DNA of 9,587 nt, from contig JAFGFQ010000131.1 in NCBI GenBank assembly GCA_016930995.1, positions 1 through 9,587 on the forward strand, written 5' to 3'. The notes beneath the pieces were generated by a model, which was not told the origin of the DNA, did not search any database, and was given only the letters and a program-made list of their open reading frames with translations. Numbering within the stretch: position 1 is the first letter of the stretch; each line of letters starts with the position of its first letter. Shown here one piece after another: positions 1-5,955 of this stretch. The stretch comes from Thermoplasmatota archaeon. Lineage in GTDB: Archaea; Thermoplasmatota; E2; DHVEG-1. Position numbers and translations under genes: made by a program.

Positions 1-1
1 A

Positions 2-172
2 GAATGCCTTGAGTCACCTGGATGTTTTCCTCAGACCGTTCATCCAGGTTTATTTGTTGCTGGAGATGTCATACGTGGGACATACCGCCAGACCGGGGTT
101 GCCGTTGGTGATGGCATTCACGCGGCGATGATGGCGCATCGCTACCTGAAAGCAAAAGGAGGGGGCTTATGA
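2..172 (+). CDS. Pyridine nucleotide-disulfide oxidoreductase, C-terminal end (partial)
   Basis: An open frame enters from the left edge and stops at the TGA at 170-172, giving 56 visible residues. The segment GLFVAGDV, followed by RQTGVAVGDG and a helix rich in Ala and Met, is the C-terminal FAD-contacting motif of thioredoxin-reductase-like flavoproteins and related NAD(P)H oxidoreductases. In that family the Asp of AGD binds the FAD ribityl chain and the following glycine-rich turn and helix close the FAD site. The redox-active cysteines and the NAD(P) domain lie outside the window, so the substrate cannot be named; a geranylgeranyl-reductase-like flavoprotein is a less likely alternative. 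The stop overlaps the start of the next gene as ATGA, so the two are probably co-transcribed and translationally coupled. Confidence 0.75.
   Translation, partial: ECLESPGCFPQTVHPGLFVAGDVIRGTYRQTGVAVGDGIHAAMMAHRYLKAKGGGL
155..162 (+). promoter_or_regulatory. Shine-Dalgarno site for the radical SAM gene
   Basis: AAAGGAGG lies inside the end of the flavoprotein gene, 6 nt before the ATG at 169. It is a near-perfect match to the 16S rRNA 3' tail and fixes the start of the radical SAM gene. Confidence 0.7.
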
Positions 173-1164
173 AGATTTTAACAGAGTACGGGCGAGATGA
201 GTTGGCAAAAGTATACGTAATGCAACTGCGGGATGAGAAAGCATCGGAGAACGATAAACGATTTCTCGTCGAATGTGTAGAATCCATACAACCGCCACTT
301 ACAAGAAAAAAGAAATGGGTGCTGATCGTATCATCTATGTTTGGATGCCCGGTCCAGTGCAAAATGTGCGACGCAGGTGGAGATTTTTTCGGATGTCTTA
401 CTTCTGATGAGATTTTCTCTCAGATTGAGTATATGGTACAGCAAAGATTCCAAGATGACAAACCTAGAACCGCAAAATTCAAGATCCAGTTCGCCCGAAT
501 GGGTGAACCAACATTGAATCCGGCAGTTTTAGATGTTCTTGAGCAACTACCGACAAAATATGATCAAGAGACATTACACATTTCTGTGTCGTCTATTGCT
601 CCGCGCACAGCAGCGGTACAACGATTCTTTGATGAGCTCTGCGAAATAAAAAACAGATATTATTCTCATGGACGATTCCAGCTGCAGTTCTCCCTTCATA
701 CAACTGATGAGGCGAAGCGAGACGAGCTAATCCCGATAAAAAAATGGTCTTTTGAGGAGATTGCTGCGTTTGGTAGAAATTTCTATCAACCTCAGAATGG
801 GGATAAAAAAATCACCCTTAATTTCGCCCCAATCCAGGGATATCCCATTGATTTTGACAGGCTCTCGAAGGTGTTTTCCCCTGATTGTTTTCTTATAAAA
901 CTCACCCCAGTGAACCCGACTGTTCGATCGCAGGAAGGTGGCCTTCAGTCAACAATCGACCCGAATAATCCTCAGTCGGCAGAAGAGCTTGTAAAAAAAT
1001 TTAAGGAAAAAGGCTATGAGGTCATTCTCAGCATCGGTGTTCTTGAGGAAAACCAAATTGGTAGTAACTGTGGGCAATTTATCCAACGAGCGCAACAAAC
1101 CAAGAAACGTCCTCAGAAAAGTTATGAACTTGAGCGGTATGTCTCTGAGTATTCAAAAAATTGA
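169..1164 (+). CDS. RlmN/Cfr-like radical SAM protein
   Basis: A 331-residue protein. CPVQCKMC (Cys60, Cys64, Cys67) is the CxxxCxxC motif that ligates the radical SAM 4Fe-4S cluster. The following features match class A radical SAM methyltransferases (RlmN, Cfr), which methylate A2503 of 23S rRNA: ARMGEPTLN (109-117) corresponds to the GMGEPLLN SAM-binding stretch; QFSLHTTDEAKRDELIP (173-189) to the ALSLHAP...RDxLxPI strand; LTPVNPT (245-251) to the IPFNP strand; and SNCGQ (299-303) to the C-terminal CGQ cysteine that is methylated in RlmN. The second family cysteine, seven residues before the first cluster cysteine (Cys118 in E. coli RlmN), is Ile53 here. The protein is also shorter than typical RlmN. 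The fold and cluster are well supported. Activity on A2503 is doubtful, so no symbol is given. It overlaps the flavoprotein gene by ATGA and sits 6 nt before the lipoprotein gene. Confidence 0.85.
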   Translation: MKILTEYGRDELAKVYVMQLRDEKASENDKRFLVECVESIQPPLTRKKKWVLIVSSMFGCPVQCKMCDAGGDFFGCLTSDEIFSQIEYMVQQRFQDDKPRTAKFKIQFARMGEPTLNPAVLDVLEQLPTKYDQETLHISVSSIAPRTAAVQRFFDELCEIKNRYYSHGRFQLQFSLHTTDEAKRDELIPIKKWSFEEIAAFGRNFYQPQNGDKKITLNFAPIQGYPIDFDRLSKVFSPDCFLIKLTPVNPTVRSQEGGLQSTIDPNNPQSAEELVKKFKEKGYEVILSIGVLEENQIGSNCGQFIQRAQQTKKRPQKSYELERYVSEYSKN

Positions 1165-1170
1165 TGTCCT

Positions 1171-2121
1171 ATGAAGGCACAATGTCTCGTAATCCTTTTC
1201 CTCAGCAGTGTTGTCTTTTTTACCGGTTGTATCCAGGAGCACGAGAATGATGAAATGGTTCTTAGCAATAGAGCAAGTAAAATCCCGTCAACAGCCGTTA
1301 AGATGACACCTTCAAACGATACGTATCCCCCACAAGTTCATTCGACGGAGTTTTTAATGCCGATACCGCTCTCTGGTCTTGTGAACACTGCGGGAGCCGA
1401 AGATTCTCCGTTTCTTACAAGTGACGGATCCGCATTGTATTTTTTCTTCACTCCTGATGTTTCTGTTCCTGTTGAGAAACAAGTTCTTGATGGGGTGACC
1501 GGCATCTATGTTTCCTATCAGCAAAACGGAAGTTGGAGCGAGCCAGAGCGGGTGATGCTTCAAGACGTTGGAAAACTTGCATTGGATGGATGCGCCTGTG
1601 TCGATGAGGACATACTCTGGTTTTGTTCTGCTCGGGAGGGATATACCGGGGTTCAATGGTTCTCCGCTCAATATCTCCAAGGAAAATGGAGGGATTGGCA
1701 GCAGGTAGACTTCAACCCGGATTATGAAGTTGGTGAGTTACACATCCATGGTGATGCACTTTACTTTCATTCATCTCGACCAGGTGGCCAGGGACAACGT
1801 GATATCTGGGTGTCGAAAAGAATTGCAGGTGAATGGCAGACCCCATGTAATATTGAAGCAGTGAATTCCCCTGATGACGAGGGGTATCCCTATATCACTG
1901 CGGATGGCAAGGAACTCTGGTTCACGAGGATATATCTTGGAAGCCCAGGTGTGTTTCGGTCGAAAAAAGTCAATGAATCGTGGCAATCACCGCAGTTGAT
2001 TCTCTCTCAGTTTGCTGGCGAACCAACACTGGACCCAGCGGGTAACGTGTATTTTGTGCATCATTTCTATAAAGATGGAGTGATGATTGAAGCGGATATC
2101 TATATCGCTTTAAAAGTCTGA
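1171..2121 (+). CDS. Lipoprotein with PD40/TolB-like beta-propeller repeats
   Basis: A 316-residue protein with an N-terminal hydrophobic signal (3-18) ending in the lipobox FTGC, so Cys20 should be lipidated and the protein anchored outside the membrane. Five repeats of the PD40/WD40-like type follow, each with an acidic or glycine turn and an aromatic strand: EDSPFLTSDGSALYFF (77-92), DGCACVDEDILWF (139-151), GELHIHGDALYFHSSR (188-203), DEGYPYITADGKELWFTR (236-253) and GEPTLDPAGNVYFV (283-296). Between them recur short blade edges GSWSEP, GKWRDW, GEWQTP and ESWQSP. PSRPGGQGQRDIW-like sequence (201-213) is typical of the family. These proteins usually act as extracellular binding or scaffold propellers; the ligand here is unknown. 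The start lies 6 nt after the radical SAM stop with no clear SD, which suggests coupled translation. Confidence 0.8.
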   Translation: MKAQCLVILFLSSVVFFTGCIQEHENDEMVLSNRASKIPSTAVKMTPSNDTYPPQVHSTEFLMPIPLSGLVNTAGAEDSPFLTSDGSALYFFFTPDVSVPVEKQVLDGVTGIYVSYQQNGSWSEPERVMLQDVGKLALDGCACVDEDILWFCSAREGYTGVQWFSAQYLQGKWRDWQQVDFNPDYEVGELHIHGDALYFHSSRPGGQGQRDIWVSKRIAGEWQTPCNIEAVNSPDDEGYPYITADGKELWFTRIYLGSPGVFRSKKVNESWQSPQLILSQFAGEPTLDPAGNVYFVHHFYKDGVMIEADIYIALKV

Positions 2122-2159
2122 TTAAAGAGTATAGAGAATTGTGCCATTTGAATGTATTT

Positions 2160-2510
2160 CTATAAAGGACCGATAACGGTCGGCAGGAAGAACCCAACGA
2201 CTGCGGCGATAACCCAGATGATAATGGCAAGACCAAGTGCCTTGAGCCAGCCGATACTGTATAAAAATCGAAGGGCAATAAGCCAGGCGACACCCCCGAT
2301 AAGAGAAGCAAGCCACCCTAACTCAGCTAATGCAGGGCGGAGGAAATAGTACGCAGCTGCGTAAATTATCGCACCGGTAAAGGCAGCAAGTAACGCAGTG
2401 CCGAAGCCTTCTTTTTCTCCAAATATTTTTGTGACGATGTAGATAATGATTGCGGATATTGCAAGGCTTATTACAAATACGATGAGGGTTGTTAACGTTA
2501 TATCTGCCAT
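2160..2510 (-). CDS. Small four-helix integral membrane protein, function unknown
   Basis: A 116-residue, strongly hydrophobic protein. Predicted membrane segments are about 6-29, 38-58, 62-83 and 90-113, joined by short loops. The only strongly charged loop is FGEKEG (30-35). A glycine- and alanine-rich helix (LLAAFTGAIIYAAAYYF, 40-56) and a third helix with GWLASLIGGVAWLIAL (65-80) suggest tight helix packing. I do not recognise a named family, though small alanine/glycine-rich four-helix proteins of this kind are frequent in archaea. GGATT lies just upstream of the ATG on the minus strand, a weak SD. It is separated by 126 bp from the regulator gene upstream and converges on the lipoprotein gene with a 38 bp gap, so it may be an independent unit. 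Confidence 0.75.
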   Translation of the reverse strand: MADITLTTLIVFVISLAISAIIIYIVTKIFGEKEGFGTALLAAFTGAIIYAAAYYFLRPALAELGWLASLIGGVAWLIALRFLYSIGWLKALGLAIIIWVIAAVVGFFLPTVIGPL

Positions 2511-2636
2511 GTAATCCTATGTAGTATCATTATTTTACGTTTTATGGTTTTCTGTTGGTTGCACCATTGTTGCATTGATAATCCTGGACACCAGTGATGG
2601 AGATACCGATATAGTTACCTCTGCGAAATCATATCG

Positions 2637-2978
2637 CTAGGAAGATTTTGATGGAAGATCATTGAAAAATTCTTTCATGTTCTTCCGATACTCCTCAAAA
2701 GCATTTCTCCCTTTTTTAGTTAGGACAAGCATGGTATGCGGTTTTTTCCCTATGAATTCCTTTAGTATTGTAACGTATCCTGCTGCTTCAAGTTTGCTCA
2801 TATGAGCAGAAAGATTCCCAAAAGTAAGACCAGTTTGACGCATGATGAAGAGGAAATCTGCACTTTCGACGACATAGAGATGGGCCATGATAGAAAGGCG
2901 TGCTGGTTCATGAATTATCTTATCGACATCAGCCAGATGTTGGAGGGATTCTTCCTCATTCTTTTTTTTTATTGCCAT
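2637..2978 (-). CDS. Winged helix-turn-helix transcriptional regulator
   Basis: A 113-residue one-domain DNA-binding protein. The first helix region EPARLSIMAHL (24-34) is followed by FLFIMRQTGLTFGNLSAHMSKLEAAGYV (42-69 overall), where LTFGNLSAHMSKLE is the recognition helix, and then by a wing with KEFIGKKPHTMLVLT (73-87) and a closing helix GRNAFEEYRKNM. This is the layout of MarR/ArsR-like winged-helix proteins with a TGLTxGNLSxHxxKLExAGYV signature. No metal-binding cysteines are present. It is the last gene of a three-gene minus-strand operon, its ATG overlapping the preceding stop as TGATG, with GAGAGGA upstream. The likely target is the operon's own promoter, where inverted repeats are visible. 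A run of nine A residues encodes Lys4-Lys6, right after the start. Confidence 0.88.
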   Translation of the reverse strand: MAIKKKNEEESLQHLADVDKIIHEPARLSIMAHLYVVESADFLFIMRQTGLTFGNLSAHMSKLEAAGYVTILKEFIGKKPHTMLVLTKKGRNAFEEYRKNMKEFFNDLPSKSS

Positions 2979-3601
2979 CAGCCGTCCTCTCGTGATGGTG
3001 CTGGGTTTTGATGAAGAAGACGAATGAACTTAATCAATCCGATGAGGACGATAATACCAGCGGTAAAGCCAAATGTGACCGGAAAACCATGGTGGGGAAC
3101 TTGGAGGTTTTCCCAGAGCCATTCACCGACAATTAAAGAGAGAACGAATAAGAAACCATAGAGATACAGATGGGGATAGTCAAGGAAGTATCCTGCGAGT
3201 AGGGAGCCTATCAGGACAATCAATCCAAACCGAGCCATGTGGATCCATCCTGGGAGATTGAAATCCATAAAAGAGATGATGCCTAAAACGAATCCTAAAC
3301 TTAATACACCAACCATGATGATGTTAAAGGTGAGTAATTTTTTCTTTCGCATCGGACCAAAGTGTACAACCCCTATTCTGGGTTGTAGTATATATTTTCT
3401 AATAAGTAACATGCATAGGTAAATGAACGCCCAAAACGGAAGAAAGATAAAAGAACTCCAGAAATCTCCAAGGCTTTCACTGAGAAGGGGAGCCAATGCA
3501 AACATCAATACAAAACAACCAATGAAGATGTCAGTGAGTCCATCTTGAAAATACGATATCCACAATTTTTTTTCGATTGTTTTTATATCAGTATTTTGCA
3601 T
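2978..3601 (-). CDS. Integral membrane protein, paralogue B of the DGLxDxxIG pair
   Basis: A 207-residue membrane protein of unknown function. An amphipathic N-terminus (IEKKLWISYF) leads to QDGLTDIFIG (19-28), which opens the first membrane helix. About five or six helices follow (roughly 23-41, 49-68, 90-111, 124-140, 146-160, 177-194). Between helices 2 and 3 is a basic, probably cytosolic, loop with PRIGVVHFG (74-82) and a Lys/Arg cluster (85-88). It aligns end to end with the neighbouring upstream gene product: IEKK, QDGLxDxxIG, PRIGxVxFG, PxWI, LYxYG and FIRxxxxxP are shared. I recall proteins with this DGLxD...PRIGxV layout as unnamed hypotheticals. GGAGG precedes the ATG by 7 nt. The start overlaps the upstream gene by 14 nt and the stop overlaps the regulator start. 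Confidence 0.85.
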   Translation of the reverse strand: MQNTDIKTIEKKLWISYFQDGLTDIFIGCFVLMFALAPLLSESLGDFWSSFIFLPFWAFIYLCMLLIRKYILQPRIGVVHFGPMRKKKLLTFNIIMVGVLSLGFVLGIISFMDFNLPGWIHMARFGLIVLIGSLLAGYFLDYPHLYLYGFLFVLSLIVGEWLWENLQVPHHGFPVTFGFTAGIIVLIGLIKFIRLLHQNPAPSREDG

Positions 3602-4202
3602 CTTTTGCCTCCGAATGAGAAATTGGATAGTGATAGATAAAACGAATGAAGAGCCCAGCTCCTGCTAAAAGGAAAATCGTTCCCACTGCTAAAGCTAATA
3701 TCAGCAGATTGATAGCGAATAATTGACCGGAACAAAAAATAATCAAGAGGATGCCTCCATAATAATAAAAGCGTTTGATTCCAAAAAGTATCCCAGAAAT
3801 TATTAGGAGAAACGTTGCGATTCCTCCAATGATCAGAGTTGGGTAACTTTCCAGGGTTTCAAATATCCAGCTTGGAATGTTGTCCCTATAAATGAACAAT
3901 CCAAGAAAAAAAATTAGAAAAATATTACCAATAATCATCAAAAGGATCGATAAGGTCTTATGTCTGCCTTTAATCCCGAATTTCACTTGACCTATTCGAG
4001 GTGCAGTGATTTTTTGTTTTGCAACAGTGAATATCGGCAGAATGAAAAGTATGAACGCTCCAGCAAGCCATATCATTTCAGCGAAAAAACAAAGAATGAT
4101 AAAAAAAATCATACTTCCAATAATCAGGTCGATAAGACCATCCTGATTATAGAAATCATATGTTTTCTTCTCAATTTCATTTAGATTTATTTTTTCCGTC
4201 AT
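3588..4202 (-). CDS. Integral membrane protein, paralogue A of the DGLxDxxIG pair
   Basis: A 204-residue membrane protein, first gene of the three-gene operon. QDGLIDLIIG (20-29) begins the first helix. PRIGQVKFG (68-76) lies in a basic loop after helix 2, and PSWI (110-113), a tyrosine-rich segment before GG (146-150) and GLFIRFIYHYP (183-193) match the downstream paralogue. The open frame extends to an ATG at 4220 (210 aa). I prefer the ATG at 4202 for three reasons. The paralogue has a similar N-terminal length before IEKK. GGTG lies 5 nt before it. The TATA box at 4235-4242 predicts a transcription start near 4213, downstream of the longer start. The product is unknown; pairing with a paralogue and a winged-helix gene suggests a membrane complex under local control. 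Confidence 0.82.
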   Translation of the reverse strand: MTEKINLNEIEKKTYDFYNQDGLIDLIIGSMIFFIILCFFAEMIWLAGAFILFILPIFTVAKQKITAPRIGQVKFGIKGRHKTLSILLMIIGNIFLIFFLGLFIYRDNIPSWIFETLESYPTLIIGGIATFLLIISGILFGIKRFYYYGGILLIIFCSGQLFAINLLILALAVGTIFLLAGAGLFIRFIYHYPISHSEAKDAKY

Positions 4203-4234
4203 TTTTACACCATATTTCATTGATAGTGTTTGTG

Positions 4235-4242
4235 ATATATAA
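4235..4242 (-). promoter_or_regulatory. TATA box of the membrane-protein/regulator operon
   Basis: On the minus strand TTATATAT is preceded by an A-rich stretch (GCAAAGTA) that could serve as the BRE. It is centred about 25 nt before position 4213, giving a leader of roughly 11 nt to the ATG at 4202. A second candidate, TTTATAAA around 4280-4287, lies further upstream and would give a leader of about 55 nt. Confidence 0.5.
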
Positions 4243-4261
4243 TACTTTGCATTACAAAGTA
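4243..4261. promoter_or_regulatory. Perfect inverted repeat next to the operon TATA box (candidate operator)
   Basis: TACTTTG (4243-4249) and CAAAGTA (4255-4261) form a perfect 7-bp inverted repeat around a 5-nt spacer. It abuts the upstream side of the TATA box, covering the BRE, which is where a dimeric winged-helix protein would block TFB/TBP. The regulator encoded at the end of the operon is the obvious candidate ligand. Binding is inferred. Confidence 0.45.
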
Positions 4262-4262
4262 G

Positions 4263-4299
4263 TTTGCAACCATAGTTTATTTATAAACATACTTGCAAA
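4263..4299. repeat. Nested dyad upstream of the operon promoter
   Basis: TTTGCAA (4263-4269) and TTGCAAA (4293-4299) are perfect inverted repeats. Inside them GTTTAT (4275-4280) and ATAAAC (4283-4288) form a second inverted repeat with almost the same centre (4281 versus 4281.5). The inner part can also be read as a TATA box in either direction. It may be a second regulator site or an alternative promoter. Confidence 0.35.
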
Positions 4300-4305
4300 A
4301 TAACC

Positions 4306-4376
4306 AAAAAACCTACAATTTACAAAATAAATGAATCATGTAGACGACGTCCCTTCTTCGGTACTATAATAAAAAA
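4306..4376 (-). terminator. Oligo-T transcript end region downstream of phosphoglucose isomerase
   Basis: On the minus strand two runs of six T (4376-4371 and 4311-4306) follow the isomerase stop by about 35 and 100 nt. Oligo-T tracts are the usual archaeal termination signal. There is no strong hairpin. The rest of the gap to 4409 holds only ORFs of under 20 codons without SD support. Confidence 0.35.
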
Positions 4377-4409
4377 TTCTTCATTATAAGCAATCAAATG
4401 AGCTCTTAG

Positions 4410-5729
4410 CTATGTCGTTTTCTCTAAGATCAATCGCGTCTCCTGTTTATACGCCTCAACATTCGGTTGATCAAAAGGATTAACCCCACATAAGGTCCCA
4501 AGAAACATCATTTCCATCATTTTAAACTGCAAAAACTGTCCGATGGAACCAGGAGTTTTATCTGGTAAGGTCACCTCAAAAAAAGGACGTGCATCCTTGC
4601 GAAACGCGTTCTGCACACCGCCAAGGATCGCAAGCATGATTTCATGCAACGATCGACCTTGGATACCCCTCACCAAGGACTCGTACTCAGCAAGAGACGG
4701 AACCATTACGGAAGAGCTTGGGTGCGCCACGCGGACAAAGGTCGTGAATTTATCATACGGGCCACCAAGATACAGCTGTGCCATGGAATGCAAATCAGTC
4801 GAGCCAATTGAGACCGTAGGAGTAATACCGTTATGAACACGTACACCATGTCGGTCATATTCTTTGCCGATGCTTTCTCCCATCAGCTGCCTGTACCACT
4901 TCCCAAGAGATTCCAAATCAGGGTCAAACAAAAATAAATCATGGATATGCTTCCCATGCATCTGATGTGCTCTAATAAGTGAAGCACTCAATGCCGCAGG
5001 GTTATTCTCTAGTGTGGGACTAAGACATCGCTTCATCATCACCTGGGCACCAGCTAAGAGAGAATCAATATTTATCCCAAGTATTCCTAAGGGAAGTAAA
5101 CCAACAGGTGAAAAGACAGAGAACCGACCCCCAACCTTCGGTGGAATCTCCAGCAGAGAAAATCCTTGGGTTTTCGCAAGCATCCAAAATTTGGAGTTTT
5201 TATCAGTGGTAACAATAATAGCATCCTGATAGTCTTTCCTGTATTTCTTCAATGTATCAAGTAATATTTCAAAATTAGCAATGGTTTCCGTTGTCCCCCC
5301 TGATTTACTAACTGCATCGATAAGAACGTTTCCTCCATTTTGCAATACTGGTGTCATAAGCGAAATGATTGTATGAAGGCTGTCTGAATCAACTGTGTCT
5401 GCATAGAGTATTTTTGTTTCTGGTTCTGTTTGATTATACATTCTTCCTAAAACCGCTTCTTGGATGGCAACCGTACCTAGATTACTCCCGCCAATTCCAA
5501 CAACGACAAGATATGCAGGGGGCGTCCTTCTTTGCTCATTTATTAACGATTTAACATGTTGTAATAATTCTGTGTCTCCAGGTAATTGAAGAGACGCCCG
5601 TTCATCACGGTACTGGTTCTTCAAAGCAGCTTGCATTCGAAAAATCTCTTCCTGGATTAATGGTTGGAATAAATCAAGCTCTTCAGCCGGAATTAAACTC
5701 GATTCAGTGGTGAATTCAATCTCTTTCAT
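4410..5729 (-). CDS. pgi: Glucose-6-phosphate isomerase (phosphoglucose isomerase, PGI superfamily)
   Basis: A 439-residue cytosolic enzyme interconverting glucose 6-phosphate and fructose 6-phosphate in glycolysis and gluconeogenesis. GIGGSNLG (78-85) and SKSGGTTET (141-149) are the phosphate- and sugar-binding SIS-domain loops. VGGRFSVFSPVG (199-210) is PGI signature 1, and GVNPFDQPNVEAYK (415-428) is signature 2. By family alignment the catalytic residues should be Glu285 (in GESIGK), His314 (in STDLHSMAQ) and Lys428. The length matches the short bacterial-type PGI (about 430-450 aa) and not the cupin-type archaeal isomerase, so this lineage probably acquired or retained the PGI-superfamily enzyme. 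The third residue of signature 2 after DQ is Asn where Gly is common, a mild variation. AAAGGA lies just before the ATG. A weak AT-rich element (GATTTAAC, about 5768-5775) could be its promoter. It is a single-gene unit. Confidence 0.97.
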   Translation of the reverse strand: MKEIEFTTESSLIPAEELDLFQPLIQEEIFRMQAALKNQYRDERASLQLPGDTELLQHVKSLINEQRRTPPAYLVVVGIGGSNLGTVAIQEAVLGRMYNQTEPETKILYADTVDSDSLHTIISLMTPVLQNGGNVLIDAVSKSGGTTETIANFEILLDTLKKYRKDYQDAIIVTTDKNSKFWMLAKTQGFSLLEIPPKVGGRFSVFSPVGLLPLGILGINIDSLLAGAQVMMKRCLSPTLENNPAALSASLIRAHQMHGKHIHDLFLFDPDLESLGKWYRQLMGESIGKEYDRHGVRVHNGITPTVSIGSTDLHSMAQLYLGGPYDKFTTFVRVAHPSSSVMVPSLAEYESLVRGIQGRSLHEIMLAILGGVQNAFRKDARPFFEVTLPDKTPGSIGQFLQFKMMEMMFLGTLCGVNPFDQPNVEAYKQETRLILEKTT

Positions 5730-5868
5730 GTTCCTTTCTCTCTTGATGATGATAGTACATGACTTTGTTAAATCTTTCGTACTTTTTCGAGAAACTACAT
5801 AGCAAGCTTCCTTTAGCGAAGAGCGTTATGCGAGTAGTTCAGATTGAAAGTGAAAGAGGAGCGAAACA

Positions 5869-5925
5869 ATGGGTAAAAAAAAATTATGCTCTATAGAGAA
5901 TACGGGTAGATTTATGAAGGCGTAG
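5869..5925 (+). CDS. Candidate 18-codon leader ORF before the methyltransferase genes
   Basis: ATG at 5869 is preceded by AGAGGAG with a 7-nt spacing, one of the best SD matches in the window. The ORF encodes MGKKKLCSIENTGRFMKA and ends in TAG, followed at once by an in-frame TGA. It is in the same frame as the membrane methyltransferase that starts 30 nt later. Three Lys codons lie in a run of nine A. It could be a leader peptide, the relic of a longer gene, or untranslated leader that happens to look like this. The support is the SD only. Confidence 0.3.
   Translation: MGKKKLCSIENTGRFMKA
5889..5898. repeat. Perfect 10-bp palindrome upstream of the methyltransferase gene
   Basis: CTCTATAGAG reads the same on both strands and does not extend further. 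It lies 58 nt before the ATG at 5956. Its TATA core could place a start site near 5920, or it could be a small operator. Chance is possible. Confidence 0.25.
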
Positions 5926-5939
5926 TGAATCTTTAAATT

Positions 5940-5946
5940 GGAGGAT
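5940..5946 (+). promoter_or_regulatory. Shine-Dalgarno site that sets the methyltransferase start
   Basis: GGAGGAT lies 9 nt before the ATG at 5956. It overlaps the TTG at 5938 that would give a longer ORF, so that TTG cannot be the start. Confidence 0.6.
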
Positions 5947-5955
5947 AAAAAGAGA

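Noticed and set aside
2152..2349. 65-codon plus-strand frame over the four-helix protein
   Set aside because: It is antisense to a clear hydrophobic membrane protein and has no domain or SD.
2534..2584. 17-codon Cys/His-rich ORF between the regulator and the four-helix protein
   Set aside because: No SD, no conservation evidence, very short.
2608..2636. CGATAT/ATATCG inverted repeat with a 17-nt gap just after the regulator stop
   Set aside because: Only 6 bp, widely spaced and AT-rich; expected by chance at this frequency.
4203..4220. ATG at 4220 as the start of membrane paralogue A
   Set aside because: TATA position, a GGTG element before the inner ATG and the paralogue's N-terminal length favour 4202. 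The longer form cannot be fully excluded, especially if the distal TATA is used.
5828..5896. 22-codon ORF (MRVVQIESERG...) overlapping the SD of the leader ORF
   Set aside because: It has no SD of its own and no support beyond being open.
5938..5955. TTG start for the first ICMT-like gene (175 aa)
   Set aside because: The TTG overlaps the GGAGGAT ribosome site that correctly serves the ATG at 5956.
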